This document shows positions 26,528-33,865 of a DNA stretch of 64,000 bases, one piece after another (the stretch's first letter is position 1; the number at the start of each line of letters is the position of its first letter). The notes beneath the pieces were generated by a model that was not told where the DNA came from, searched no databases, and saw nothing but the letters and a program-made list of their open reading frames with translations. A program made the position numbers and the translations under genes. Location of the stretch: NCBI RefSeq assembly GCF_019391655.1, contig NZ_JAHXPQ010000001.1, positions 806,001 to 870,000 of the forward strand, in the 5' to 3' direction. This DNA is from Mucilaginibacter rivuli (GTDB taxonomy: Bacteria; Bacteroidota; Bacteroidia; Sphingobacteriales; Sphingobacteriaceae).

Positions 26528-27595
26528 TTATGGTTTTTTATACCATGATTTGATGCGGTTACGGGCCGGTATTTCAATAATGTAATAACTGGCAGCAGCC
26601 ACACCGATCAGGATAGCGGTTGAAATATAGAAACATGCCTCCGGTTGCTCCAGGTGTATTATTTTATACAAATGGTTAATCATTAAAATTAAGGGCACCT
26701 GCAGTATGTACATACCATAGCTTATTTCGCCTAACATAACGCATACTTTATTTGAGGCTATCCGGGTAATTATACCGGTATTAAGCGCCAGCAATATAAT
26801 AAAGGGCACAAAGAATATGGCCATTAATCCGTTATGAAAATCAAGCTTTAAACCGAATTGGATGGACAGGTAAAAAGTGAGGAACATAGCGATTGTTAGC
26901 ACAATTAAACCGATATCGTAATTTGCCCGTTTGTGCTTTAATTTTAAATAGATAAAACCAGCCAGGTTGCCTATTAAAAAACCATTTAAATGCATTATAG
27001 GCGAAATGTAAGGAAATTGTAGTTGTTAACTATATGAGTGGTGATAAATGGCGAATAAAGTAAGCTATGATATACATATTGGCTTATGCACCAAAAAGCG
27101 ATAACAATAATTGCTGTTCTTTTAAAATGATTTTTTTGATAGATATAGTTTAACAGAAAAGGGAACAGCAGGTAAAAAAGCACCTCGACAGATAACGACC
27201 AGCCGGGGGAGTTTAAACTTACAGCGTATGGCGGCACCCAAGCCTGCATCAACACTGCGCCCAGTAAAAATGCCTTGATTTCTATAATGTGATGGCTCAC
27301 CATTAATGCCATGGTCATGGCCAAGGCAATAAAGTACACCGGGTAAATACGTGCCAGGCGGTTTATGTAATAAGAAATAATATTCACCTTTTTTTGAGGC
27401 TCGCCGCAATAGGCAATTACCATTACAAAGCCCGAAAGAATAAAGAATAAAGAAGTAACTTACACCAACATCTGCACCGGGCCATATTTTAACTAAAAAA
27501 GCAGCATTAAATGGCCAAACAGTGCGCCCGTAATGAAAAACCACAATAACCATAGCGGCAAGAAAACGGGTGAAAGTAAGCTGGTCGAGTTTCAT
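26528..27595 (-). pseudogene. Acyltransferase 3 (OafA/YrhL-type) gene broken by two frameshifts
   Basis: Three overlapping minus-strand frames together spell one multi-pass O-acyltransferase. 27595 to about 27450 gives the N-terminus (LDQLTFTRFLAAMVIVVFHYG); about 27440 to 27012 gives the middle (GFVMVIAY, NRLARIYPVYFIALA, GWSLSVEVLFYLLFPFLL); about 27012 to 26528 gives the C-terminus (HLNGFLIGNLAGF, GEISYGMYILQVPL). The first break is an exact 7-bp tandem duplication (GAATAAA twice at 27438-27451); removing one copy restores YFFILSGFVMV. The second looks like a 1-bp loss in the GG run at 27012-27013. The product would acylate cell-surface sugars. It may be a dead gene or, for the heptamer, a slippage switch. 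Confidence 0.85.
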
Positions 27596-27662
27596 GCGTA
27601 TTAAAGTAGTTTTAAGGTATGATTGAATTTGTTTTGCAGTACTTATAAATGAGTATGTGACT

Positions 27663-28403
27663 TTAAAAATCCAGCGGCCCCAATCTTCTCATGTTTTTCA
27701 TGATGAGGTATTTTTTGTGCAGGATATGATCATCAGGGTTGGCCGGCGACCATTTTAATGGGTTAGGCCAGCAGGCGGCGATGAGGGCGGCCTGAGTTTT
27801 GTTTAGATCGGCGGCTGATTTATGGAAATACGCTTGCGAGGCAGCTTCTACACCATAAATGCCATCGCCCATTTCAATTTCATTTAAGTATACTTCCATT
27901 ACGCGTTGTTTGCTCCATAATATGTCTATCAGCAAAGTAAACCAGGCCTCAAAAGCTTTGCGTATATAAGAGCGGCCCGGCCACAGGAAAACGTTTTTGG
28001 CCGTTTGCTGGGTGATGGTACTGCCGCCAACCAGTTTGTTGCTGTGCGCGTTTTTATCCATGGCTTTTTCTATGGCTTTAAAGTCGAAGCCGTGGTTCTC
28101 TAAAAAGGTGGCATCTTCGGCAGCAACGGCGGCGCGCTTCATCGGGTCGGCAATGTTATCAAAGTCAATCCATTTCTTGTCTATCTTCCAGTCCTTACCA
28201 TCGCTTTTGCGCTCGAATCCGCGTGTGATCATCAGCCAGGTTACGGGCGGGTTTACAAAGCGATAAAGTATCACCATAAAAAGGCTTATCCCGAAAAAGA
28301 GGATAACGGTTAGTTTCAGGATACGAAGTATCAAACGCCATACGCCGCCGCGTTTTATTTTAGATTTAGAGGAAGGCGTATTAGCACGTTTTGTTTTAGC
28401 CAT
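27663..28403 (-). CDS. mtgA: Monofunctional peptidoglycan transglycosylase
   Basis: A 246-residue GT51 glycosyltransferase that polymerises lipid II glycan strands at the outer face of the inner membrane. It has a basic N-terminus, one membrane anchor (about residues 25-47) and the catalytic domain with AAEDATFLENHGFD (catalytic Glu near residue 95), KLVGGSTITQQTAKNVFLW, KQRVMEVYLNEIEMGDGIYG and ALIAACWPNP. There is no transpeptidase domain and the length fits MtgA. A cluster of TCGGAT-type repeats fills the gap between its start and the ribosomal protein operon terminator upstream. Confidence 0.95.
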   Translation of the reverse strand: MAKTKRANTPSSKSKIKRGGVWRLILRILKLTVILFFGISLFMVILYRFVNPPVTWLMITRGFERKSDGKDWKIDKKWIDFDNIADPMKRAAVAAEDATFLENHGFDFKAIEKAMDKNAHSNKLVGGSTITQQTAKNVFLWPGRSYIRKAFEAWFTLLIDILWSKQRVMEVYLNEIEMGDGIYGVEAASQAYFHKSAADLNKTQAALIAACWPNPLKWSPANPDDHILHKKYLIMKNMRRLGPLDF

Positions 28404-28410
28404 AGCTTTA

Positions 28411-28470
28411 TTTCGGATGTCGGATGTTCGATTTCGGATTTATTTGATAGCCGAATTTTCGATTTCGAAT
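28411..28470. repeat. Word repeat (TCCGAAAT family)
   Basis: TTCGGATGTCGGATGTTCGA followed by TTTCGGATT and further TTCGA words. It lies just upstream of mtgA. Related copies are at 23824-23855, 28544-28578, 38550-38580, 51273-51357 and 61785-61817. Confidence 0.65.
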
Positions 28471-28496
28471 ATATTTAATATAGATCTGATTTCATA

Positions 28497-28535
28497 AAAA
28501 AAGGTACCTGGCTTACACCAAATACCTTTTTATTT
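28497..28535 (-). terminator. Intrinsic terminator of the rpsF-rpsR-rplI operon
   Basis: AAAGGTA and TACCTTTTT arms at about 28500-28508 and 28525-28533 enclose a 16-base loop, with T runs on the minus strand. It follows the rplI stop at 28581. Confidence 0.7.
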
Positions 28536-28543
28536 CTTTATCA

Positions 28544-28578
28544 AAATCCGAAATCGCAATTCCGAAATCCGAAATTCA
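28544..28578. repeat. Word repeat (TCCGAAAT family)
   Basis: AATCCGAAATCGCAATTCCG followed by AAATCCGAAATTC. It lies between the rplI stop codon and the operon terminator, so it is transcribed as part of the 3' untranslated region. Confidence 0.65.
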
Positions 28579-28580
28579 AA

Positions 28581-29024
28581 TTACTCCGCAACTACAACAA
28601 ACGGAACCTTAACTTTCACTTCTTTGTGTAAGTTTAAGTTAGCAACATACTCGCCAACAAATTTAGGTTCAGCATCAAATGTAATGCGACGACGGTCAAC
28701 TTCAAAACCTTCTTTTTTCAATGCATCAGCTATCTGGATAGTATTGATGGCACCGAAAATTTTACCGGTCTCGCCAGCTTTAGCGCCGATAGAAAGTGTA
28801 ATACCTTCTAAACGTGCAGCAATAGCGTCAGCGTCTTTACGAATTTTGTCTTGTTTAAACTGAGCTTGTTTCAAGTTCTCAGCTAATACCTTACGGGCAG
28901 AAACTGTTGCCAATGCAGCAAATCCTTGCGGGATCAAAAAGTTACGGCCATAACCTGGCTTTACTTTTACTACATCGTCTTTTTCGCCGAGGTTTTTGAT
29001 ATCTTGTTTTAAAATAACTTCCAT
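28581..29024 (-). CDS. rplI: 50S ribosomal protein L9
   Basis: 147 residues, normal length. The N-terminal rRNA-binding domain has MEVILKQDIKNLGEKDDVV and the L9 signature KPGYGRNFLIPQGFA. A long connecting helix and a C-terminal domain (GKIFGAINTIQIADALKK) follow. It is the last gene of the rpsF-rpsR-rplI operon, 16 bp after rpsR, with a GGAGGATA ribosome-binding sequence just before the ATG. Confidence 0.99.
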   Translation of the reverse strand: MEVILKQDIKNLGEKDDVVKVKPGYGRNFLIPQGFAALATVSARKVLAENLKQAQFKQDKIRKDADAIAARLEGITLSIGAKAGETGKIFGAINTIQIADALKKEGFEVDRRRITFDAEPKFVGEYVANLNLHKEVKVKVPFVVVAE

Positions 29025-29040
29025 GTGTTTATCCTCCTGC

Positions 29041-29304
29041 TTATTTTAAAGAATCTGTAACATAAGGTAATAAACCAATGTGGCGTGAGCGTTTAACAGC
29101 TTGTGCCACTTTACGCTGGAATTTTAACGAAGTACCTGTTAAACGGCGTGGTAATAATTTACCCTGATCGTTAATAAACTTCAATAAAAAGTTAGCGTCT
29201 TTGTAATCAATATACTTAATGCCATTCTTTTTAAAACGGCAATATTTTTTACGGTTATCCTCTACTTTAGGGGCAGTAACGTATTGAATCTGATCTTTTG
29301 CCAT
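29041..29304 (-). CDS. rpsR: 30S ribosomal protein S18
   Basis: 87 residues. Core S18 motifs are present: YIDYKDANFLLKFI, then the signature RRLTGTSLKFQRKVAQAVKR and a basic RHIGLLPY end. It heterodimerises with S6 in the platform of the small subunit. It follows rpsF by 2 bp, so translation is probably coupled. Confidence 0.99.
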   Translation of the reverse strand: MAKDQIQYVTAPKVEDNRKKYCRFKKNGIKYIDYKDANFLLKFINDQGKLLPRRLTGTSLKFQRKVAQAVKRSRHIGLLPYVTDSLK

Positions 29305-29306
29305 GA

Positions 29307-29666
29307 TTATGCTGCCTCCTCGGTTTTAGTTTTTTTCTGGAATGCACCGCTACGTTTTTTATCGTTGTAAGCAGTAGCATGTTTGTCAAGCGAAATAGTA
29401 AGGAAACGCATTACACGCTCATCACGACGAAGCTCAACTTCCAATTTGTTAATTAACTCACCCGGGGCCTTGTATTCAGTTAGGTGGTAGTAGCCTGTCG
29501 ATTTTTTTTCGATCGGATACGCTAGTTTTCTCAGACCCCAATTATCCTCCTGGATAATTTCGGCTCCGTTATCGGTTAAGATCTTGCTAAATTTGGCCAC
29601 AACCTCTTTAGCAGTTTCTACAGATAACAACGGGGTAAGAATGATCACTGTTTCGTACTGTTGCAT
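29307..29666 (-). CDS. rpsF: 30S ribosomal protein S6
   Basis: 119 residues: YETVIILTPLLS at the N-terminus, WGLRKLAYPIEKKSTGYYHL in the centre and DERVMRFLTISLDKH, followed by a basic/acidic tail. S6 binds 16S rRNA together with S18. It is the first gene of the operon. In many bacteria S6:S18 binds its own mRNA leader; here the leader has a small CCGCT/AGCGG hairpin (29691-29705) that could take part. Confidence 0.99.
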   Translation of the reverse strand: MQQYETVIILTPLLSVETAKEVVAKFSKILTDNGAEIIQEDNWGLRKLAYPIEKKSTGYYHLTEYKAPGELINKLEVELRRDERVMRFLTISLDKHATAYNDKKRSGAFQKKTKTEEAA

Positions 29667-29709
29667 TTAAACTTTGTTTTTATTGTTTATCCGCTATTAA
29701 AGCGGGCTG

Positions 29710-29740
29710 CAAATGTAGGTATTTGTTTAGATAAATCAAA
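29710..29740 (-). promoter_or_regulatory. Promoter of the rpsF operon
   Basis: On the minus strand, -33 TTTG (plus-strand CAAA at 29737-29740) and -7 TACATTTG (plus-strand CAAATGTA at 29710-29717) are 19 bp apart, a perfect Bacteroidota housekeeping promoter. The mRNA leader is about 40 nt and contains an 5-bp hairpin. Confidence 0.8.
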
Positions 29741-29772
29741 ACGTTTTAAACAAATGATTTACAGGCGGTAAA

Positions 29773-29824
29773 CTCACCCCGGCGGCACTTTGTGCGCCGA
29801 CCCTCTCTGCTGCGCAAAGAGGGT
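29773..29824 (-). repeat. REP-like repeat (ACCCTCTTT family), inverted copy
   Basis: Read on the minus strand it is ACCCTCTTTGCGCAGCAGAG, then AGGGTCGGCG and GCCGGGGTGAG. It forms an inverted pair with the copy at 29845-29902, 20 bp away. Confidence 0.75.
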
Positions 29825-29842
29825 AAGAAAGAAAAATGGGGT

Positions 29843-30919
29843 TTACCCTCTTTCCGCCGCAGGCGAAGAGAGGGTCGGCGGCGAAGCAACGCCGGGCTGA
29901 GTTTCCTCTTTCCGCGACCACCGTTTCACCGGCAAATAACTCTTCACCACCATGCTCCCCATCCTTTTCTCAATATACAAGCCCGTGTACGGACTATAAT
30001 ACGGGCAACTCGTATCCCTGTCCGGGTTATCATGTTTAATCAGGTACCCCTCCGCCGTATACTGCCCCTCCCTGTCCCCAAACACCTTTCTTTCTGCCGC
30101 TACAACTTGTCTTTGTTCCTTATTCCTTGTTCCTTCCTCAATACCTATTTTACCCTCGTCTTGCTTCCTGATTCTCGACTCTTGATTCTGTCCTCCTTCG
30201 TCTTGCTTCCTGATTCTCGACTCTTGATTCTCAACAACAACCCTTGGGTATTCTTGGGTATTTTTCAGTTTCTCCTTCGCCTCCTTTTTCACCTGCTTCA
30301 GTTTCAGCGCGAACTCCGCCTTTATCCGTTTCTCTGCCGCCGCCACAGCCCTTGTTATCCGCTTAGCTATCTCCAACTCTTGTTCCGTTTCTTTCTTCGC
30401 AAAACTATCATCATCATAACGGTCCTGCTCATCCAGGGTTTGTCCACTCACCACCCAATACATGGCCGCCTGCTCTATGTTCTGCCCCTCGTAAAATTTA
30501 ATGTGCTTTGCTATCTTATCTAAGGCCGATAGTTTATTATTCATCCTGATCTTTACCGTCGTGGCGCCTTGTTTATCTTCCGTCACCGTATAGTTCAACA
30601 AAGCCGCCTTGGTATCCTCGTCCACCTCATGCATGGGTTTGGGTTTACCATCCACGCCAAAAAAATTACCCATCCGCGCAAAGCCCACCGTCTTCAGTTC
30701 GGCCAGCAGCATTTGCTGCGTTACCTGCGCCCGCTCAGCCGCCTCGGCGCCCCGCTGCTGCAGGTGGCACCTGATTTTAGGCAAGGTCATTAAATACCCG
30801 TTCAGCGCCGTAGCTGCCGAGTAGCCCGCCCGCAGCGCCGCCTTCGTCGCGTTAAAATCCTTAAAATACTCTTCACAAAATAATGCTTGTTTGCGGCTGA
30901 GGTTCAAAAACTGGTCCAT
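29843..30919 (-). CDS. Terminase-small-subunit-like protein with repeat-derived C-terminal half
   Basis: 358 residues. The N-terminal 150 residues resemble phage terminase small subunits: LSRKQALFCEEYFKDFNATK and AALRAGYSAATALN form the DNA-binding helix-turn-helix, followed by LLAELKTVGFARMGNFFG and KLSALDKIAKHI. The second half is charged and helical, then contains two tandem QESRIRKQDEG units and EEGTRNKEQRQ, which are encoded by dispersed DNA repeats. The last residues (ASPPTLSSPAAERG) and the stop codon come from the REP-like copy at 29845-29902. No other phage genes are near, so it is probably a remnant or a domesticated gene rather than part of a prophage. Confidence 0.65.
   Translation of the reverse strand: MDQFLNLSRKQALFCEEYFKDFNATKAALRAGYSAATALNGYLMTLPKIRCHLQQRGAEAAERAQVTQQMLLAELKTVGFARMGNFFGVDGKPKPMHEVDEDTKAALLNYTVTEDKQGATTVKIRMNNKLSALDKIAKHIKFYEGQNIEQAAMYWVVSGQTLDEQDRYDDDSFAKKETEQELEIAKRITRAVAAAEKRIKAEFALKLKQVKKEAKEKLKNTQEYPRVVVENQESRIRKQDEGGQNQESRIRKQDEGKIGIEEGTRNKEQRQVVAAERKVFGDREGQYTAEGYLIKHDNPDRDTSCPYYSPYTGLYIEKRMGSMVVKSYLPVKRWSRKEETQPGVASPPTLSSPAAERG
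29845..29902 (+). repeat. REP-like repeat (ACCCTCTTT family)
   Basis: ACCCTCTTTCCGCCGCAGGC, then GAAGAGAGGGTCGGCGGCGA and AGCAACGCCGGGCTGAGT. Inner arms ACCCTCTTT/AGAGAGGGT and GGCG/CGCC can fold into hairpins. Other copies: 29773-29824 (inverted), 33604-33660 and 33688-33744. Confidence 0.8.
30111..30232 (-). repeat. Translated word repeats inside the terminase-like gene
   Basis: On the minus strand, two copies of a unit of about 42 bp containing AATCAAGAGTCGAGAATCAG lie in tandem at about 30154-30232. A GGAACAAGGAATAAGGAACA word lies at 30111-30134. The first word is related to 38520-38547, the second to 61758-61775. Confidence 0.7.
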
Positions 30920-31190
30920 TTGGTTTGGGGTTTATTGGGTTAATGGTTTGGTTGCTTACCGCCGATAAGCTGGCGCTTATCCGAATTGCGATAATTATTA
31001 CTTATGAAATATTAAAGTACAAATATCGCTATTTTATAGATAAAAAACAAGTTTAATTTATTACAAATAACAAACAGCCACTCCACCATGCCATTTCGAC
31101 CAAAGGGAGAAATCTTCACAAAGCGATATTCGGAAGGGGTGGATAGGCGCGCGATATGCAGGGCGAGGATGCAGTGTGAACCGCCCCCTT
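30920..31190. other. Gap upstream of the terminase-like gene
   Basis: No gene seen. It has a small hairpin GATAAGC/GCTTATC (30964-30981) and, at about 31091-31115, a word CATTTCGACCAAAGGGAGAA that resembles hairpin-like intergenic repeats common in Bacteroidota genomes. Confidence 0.4.
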
Positions 31191-31191
31191 A

Positions 31192-31321
31192 ACTGGTCGA
31201 AGCATTCTGCTTCGTCCTAAAATGTATTAAGCTTTCAGCTTAACTATTCAACTTAAAATGTATGCTTTTGCAAGCTGAAAGCTTGCGTCATTTTAGGACG
31301 AAGGTATAACCTTCGACCAGT
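31192..31321. repeat. 130-bp nested palindromic element
   Basis: A symmetric, multi-branched inverted repeat. Outer arms are ACTGGT (31192-31197)/ACCAGT (31316-31321). Each side then has its own hairpin with 7-bp stem and 3-base loop: CGAAGCA/TGCTTCG (31198-31214) and CGAAGGT/ACCTTCG (31299-31315). Inside these, TCCTAAAATG (31215-31224) pairs with CATTTTAGGA (31289-31298), and AAGCTTTCAGCTT (31229-31241) with AAGCTGAAAGCTT (31272-31284). It ends 10 bp after (downstream of) the ImmA/IrrE stop codon. It may be a non-autonomous mobile element, a terminator-like structure or a structured RNA. Confidence 0.85.
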
Positions 31322-31330
31322 GACGGGAAA

Positions 31331-32371
31331 TTACACTTTTCGCATTGAGGAGATTTTATTTTGAAGATAATTTTCTCTGAACTCATCAATAGAGCTGTCA
31401 AGTAATTCAGCAATCTCGGCAATACTGTAATCAAGGTCATCTATATATGCATCAATAATTTGTTTAAGTACCGATGGTTGCTCATGTGGAAAAAAAATAG
31501 GTTCCTTAGTACGATACCCTTCCGCACTCATTTGAATTGATAAATACTTATATTGGTTTTCATTCAACATACCGAGATTCTTTGACCGTCTAATAATAGA
31601 TTGCATAGATGTTTTCCAGTATTTTTTTAGATCCGCTAACGTCATTAAGTTCAATCTAACTAATTGAGTTCTTATATCTGCTTCTGGCATAAGCAATTCG
31701 GCGGCGAACTCAAATGCCTCACTTTCCCTGTCTCTTGAGGAATCTACATTACAAGATAGGTGCAAAATAATATGAGCCAGTTCGTGAGCAATAGTTAGCC
31801 TGGCCCTGTCAGCAGAAATATCTTTATTAATGAATATTAGGGGTATTCCATTTGTTGTGTACATGCTAAAGCCGTCCATATCTTGCAGTGATAGTGGAAT
31901 GATAATGGCTCCCTTGTTTTCTACGATTGTTGTTAAATTATCAATTCGGCCTCTTGGTATTTTCCAAATCCTTCTTATATGCTGTGCACAAAGCGAAGGA
32001 CTTCCTTCAATATCTACATTCCATACAGGAATTTCATTGGCACTTATTTCTATTCCATCTAATAGCTTTAATAGTTGCCTTTCGGCAATGGTCATTTTTG
32101 CGTTATTTTGATTTAACTGTTTAACAGAAGTTGATAGTTTTCTTCTAAATTCTCCCTGTATGGGGATTATTGTATCCTGATTATCAAAAAATGATACAGG
32201 AAGATTTAATATTTTCGCAGCCAATTGAGCGAGGCTTTCATCAAAGCCGGAACCGAATTTTTCAATTTTGCTAATGGTTCCCTGTGCAACTCCCATAAGT
32301 TCTGAAAGTTGGGTTTGAGTGTATCCTCTAAGCTCTCTGGCAAGCTTTAGCATCTGAGGATTAAATTTCAT
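31331..32371 (-). CDS. XRE-family regulator with ImmA/IrrE metallopeptidase domain
   Basis: 346 residues. Residues 9-60 are a Cro/CI helix-turn-helix (ARELRGYTQTQLSELMGVAQ, GTISKIE). Residues about 150-250 are an M78 peptidase domain with the zinc motif HELAH at 196-200 and a downstream acidic ESEAFEFAAELLMP that supplies the third ligand. Such proteins cleave or sense regulators of mobile elements, stress genes or toxin-antitoxin loci. It lies 8 bp after an unknown 214-residue gene, probably one transcript. The A+T-rich, codon-poor neighbourhood and flanking repeats suggest acquisition by transfer. Confidence 0.9.
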   Translation of the reverse strand: MKFNPQMLKLARELRGYTQTQLSELMGVAQGTISKIEKFGSGFDESLAQLAAKILNLPVSFFDNQDTIIPIQGEFRRKLSTSVKQLNQNNAKMTIAERQLLKLLDGIEISANEIPVWNVDIEGSPSLCAQHIRRIWKIPRGRIDNLTTIVENKGAIIIPLSLQDMDGFSMYTTNGIPLIFINKDISADRARLTIAHELAHIILHLSCNVDSSRDRESEAFEFAAELLMPEADIRTQLVRLNLMTLADLKKYWKTSMQSIIRRSKNLGMLNENQYKYLSIQMSAEGYRTKEPIFFPHEQPSVLKQIIDAYIDDLDYSIAEIAELLDSSIDEFRENYLQNKISSMRKV

Positions 32372-32379
32372 AAGGTAAT

Positions 32380-33024
32380 TTAATTATTTGTACCGGTGTT
32401 TTTTCTTTTAACGTTCTTCTTAACCTTCACGCGTTTAATTACTTGTTCAATCGCTTGTTGTTTTTTATCATCATCATAGTCATCAAAAGCAAATGTCACT
32501 TGTTCTATTGATTCGCCTCCATATTCATCAATCCACATTAATTGTTCACCATCCCAGCACGCAGTATATATACCTCGAATTTCTGAACCTGTTTTATCCA
32601 AAGAATATCCTGCATACAAAATTGTAGGCCTTTCCGGTAAACCAGGAATGCTGCTATCTTGATAGCGATATTTAATACTTTGAAAAGTTTCCGCACCACT
32701 CATTTTAAAGTTTTTCGGATCCATTTTTTTGAAACGAATAAAAAATAAATCTTTATAAAGAAAGCCAAATACACCATTGTATTCACCCGCTTTGATATCG
32801 GCATGCTCAAAAAATTCATTAAAAATCCGATGAGAAATATGATCATGTACAATACCAGCTTTAGTTCTGGGTTTATATTTAACTGAACCGATTCCCAAAG
32901 AATTTGAAAAATCTTGCATCCTACTCCAGTCTGCTACCGAGAGGTTGATGATGGTGGCAATTTGACTATGTAAATCTCCAATGTTGGATTTATAGTCAGC
33001 GAGGGATAGAAGTTTTCTTTTCAT
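32380..33024 (-). CDS. Hypothetical partner of the ImmA/IrrE regulator
   Basis: A 214-residue soluble protein that I cannot assign to a named family. It has an N-terminal helical part (SLADYKSNIGDLHSQIATII, LSVADWSRM), a central beta-rich region (YNGVFGFLYKDLFFIRFKKM), a YAGYSLDKTGSEIRGIYTAC strand pair, an acidic DDYDDDKK stretch and a strongly basic C-terminus (KRVKVKKNVKRK). It is the promoter-proximal gene of a two-gene operon with the XRE-ImmA/IrrE protein, an arrangement typical of toxin-antitoxin or mobile-element control pairs. Whether it is the toxin, the substrate or a regulator is unknown. Confidence 0.7.
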   Translation of the reverse strand: MKRKLLSLADYKSNIGDLHSQIATIINLSVADWSRMQDFSNSLGIGSVKYKPRTKAGIVHDHISHRIFNEFFEHADIKAGEYNGVFGFLYKDLFFIRFKKMDPKNFKMSGAETFQSIKYRYQDSSIPGLPERPTILYAGYSLDKTGSEIRGIYTACWDGEQLMWIDEYGGESIEQVTFAFDDYDDDKKQQAIEQVIKRVKVKKNVKRKNTGTNN

Positions 33025-33039
33025 AAAAATTCATTTTAT

Positions 33040-33103
33040 CAAAAGTAAAACTTTTTTACCAAATCAAAGAAAAATATTCCACTTTTTTATAAAAAAATAT
33101 TCC
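33040..33103 (-). promoter_or_regulatory. Promoter and direct-repeat operator of the ImmA/IrrE module
   Basis: On the minus strand, -33 TTTG (33065-33068) and -7 TACTTTTG (33040-33047) are 17 bp apart. Immediately upstream lie two identical 11-bp sequences, AAAAATATTCC on the plus strand, at 33070-33080 and 33093-33103, spaced 23 bp (about two helical turns). They are good candidates for binding sites of the encoded XRE protein. Confidence 0.5.
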
Positions 33104-33104
33104 G

Positions 33105-33600
33105 TGGCTGGCGCACGCGTGCCGCGTGTGCAATAGCCGAGCCCACCTGTCTATCGAGGATTGCTTCGTGCCTCGCAATGACGCAAAAAAGAAAGAGACG
33201 AAGCCCCGTCAAGCTTCGGCCAAAAGCAGGGAAAGAGATAAAAGCGCGGGCCTTGTCGCAACGGAGCGGGCCGGGCGTATGTCGGGAATGACGGTTTAGC
33301 CGTACTGAGTGGAGCAAAGCGTAACGGTGCGGCGTAAAGAACTGGCAGGGCGCGCAGGGCAGCAGTGTTGCGACTTGATTTTTGGTTACTTTTCATCAAG
33401 GAAAAGTAACTAAGCCCGTCGCGGCTATGAGCGACCCGATGATGCTTATCGTAGCCGTAATAATCCGTCACCTTTCTCAGAGATTATTCATTGATAATTG
33501 TTTTTTCAAATGGTATGAATGAACTCCCTTTGGTCGGTTGTCCACGTCGTCCCCGAAAAGGGATTCCTCGCGATGACATAAAAAAACTTTAAAATATTTT
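33105..33600. other. Repeat-rich non-coding region
   Basis: About 500 bp, G+C-richer than the genes before it. It contains a GCACGCG/CGCGTGTGC hairpin (about 33113-33132), a minus-orientation copy of the GTCATTGCGAGG family (33160-33182), a GTTACTTTTC/GAAAAGTAAC hairpin (about 33385-33411) and a degraded ATTCCTCGCGATGACA word (about 33563-33578). Open frames here are repeat-derived and not convincing proteins. Confidence 0.5.
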
Positions 33601-33603
33601 TTC

Positions 33604-33660
33604 ACCCTCTTTGCGACTTGTCGCAGAGAGGGTCGGCGGCGAAGCAACGCCGGGGTGAGT
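33604..33660 (+). repeat. REP-like repeat (ACCCTCTTT family)
   Basis: ACCCTCTTTGCGACTTGTCG, then CAGAGAGGGTCGGCGGCGAA and GCAACGCCGGGGTGAGT. It forms a direct pair with 33688-33744. Confidence 0.8.
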
Positions 33661-33687
33661 CAAACGAACGGATATTCAAATCTCTTC

Positions 33688-33744
33688 ACCCTCTTTCCGC
33701 CGCAGGCGAAGAGAGGGTCGGCGGCGAAGCACGCCGGGGTGAGT
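33688..33744 (+). repeat. REP-like repeat (ACCCTCTTT family)
   Basis: Nearly identical over its length to 29845-29902, with one base missing in the GAAGCACGCC part. It lies 27 bp after the preceding copy in the same orientation. Confidence 0.8.
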
Positions 33745-33865
33745 CCAAAAAAAAAGCGGCGAAGCTTTACAGCTACACCGCCTAAACACACCTGTTTAAC
33801 AAAGAGTTATTTATTAATCATTTTCCCCGTAATTAATTATAACTGGATTCTTTGTACTGTCAAAG

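Noticed and set aside
30154..30232. Tandem repeat resembling a minimal CRISPR array
   Set aside because: Only two units, no unique spacers, translated in frame, and no cas genes.
29792..30523. 243-residue plus-strand open frame
   Set aside because: It is antisense to the terminase-like gene, Leu/Pro/Arg-rich and includes REP-repeat sequence; no protein-like features.
29843..33100. Prophage or integrative element
   Set aside because: Only a terminase-small-subunit-like gene is phage-related; no integrase, portal, capsid, tail or attachment repeats were seen.
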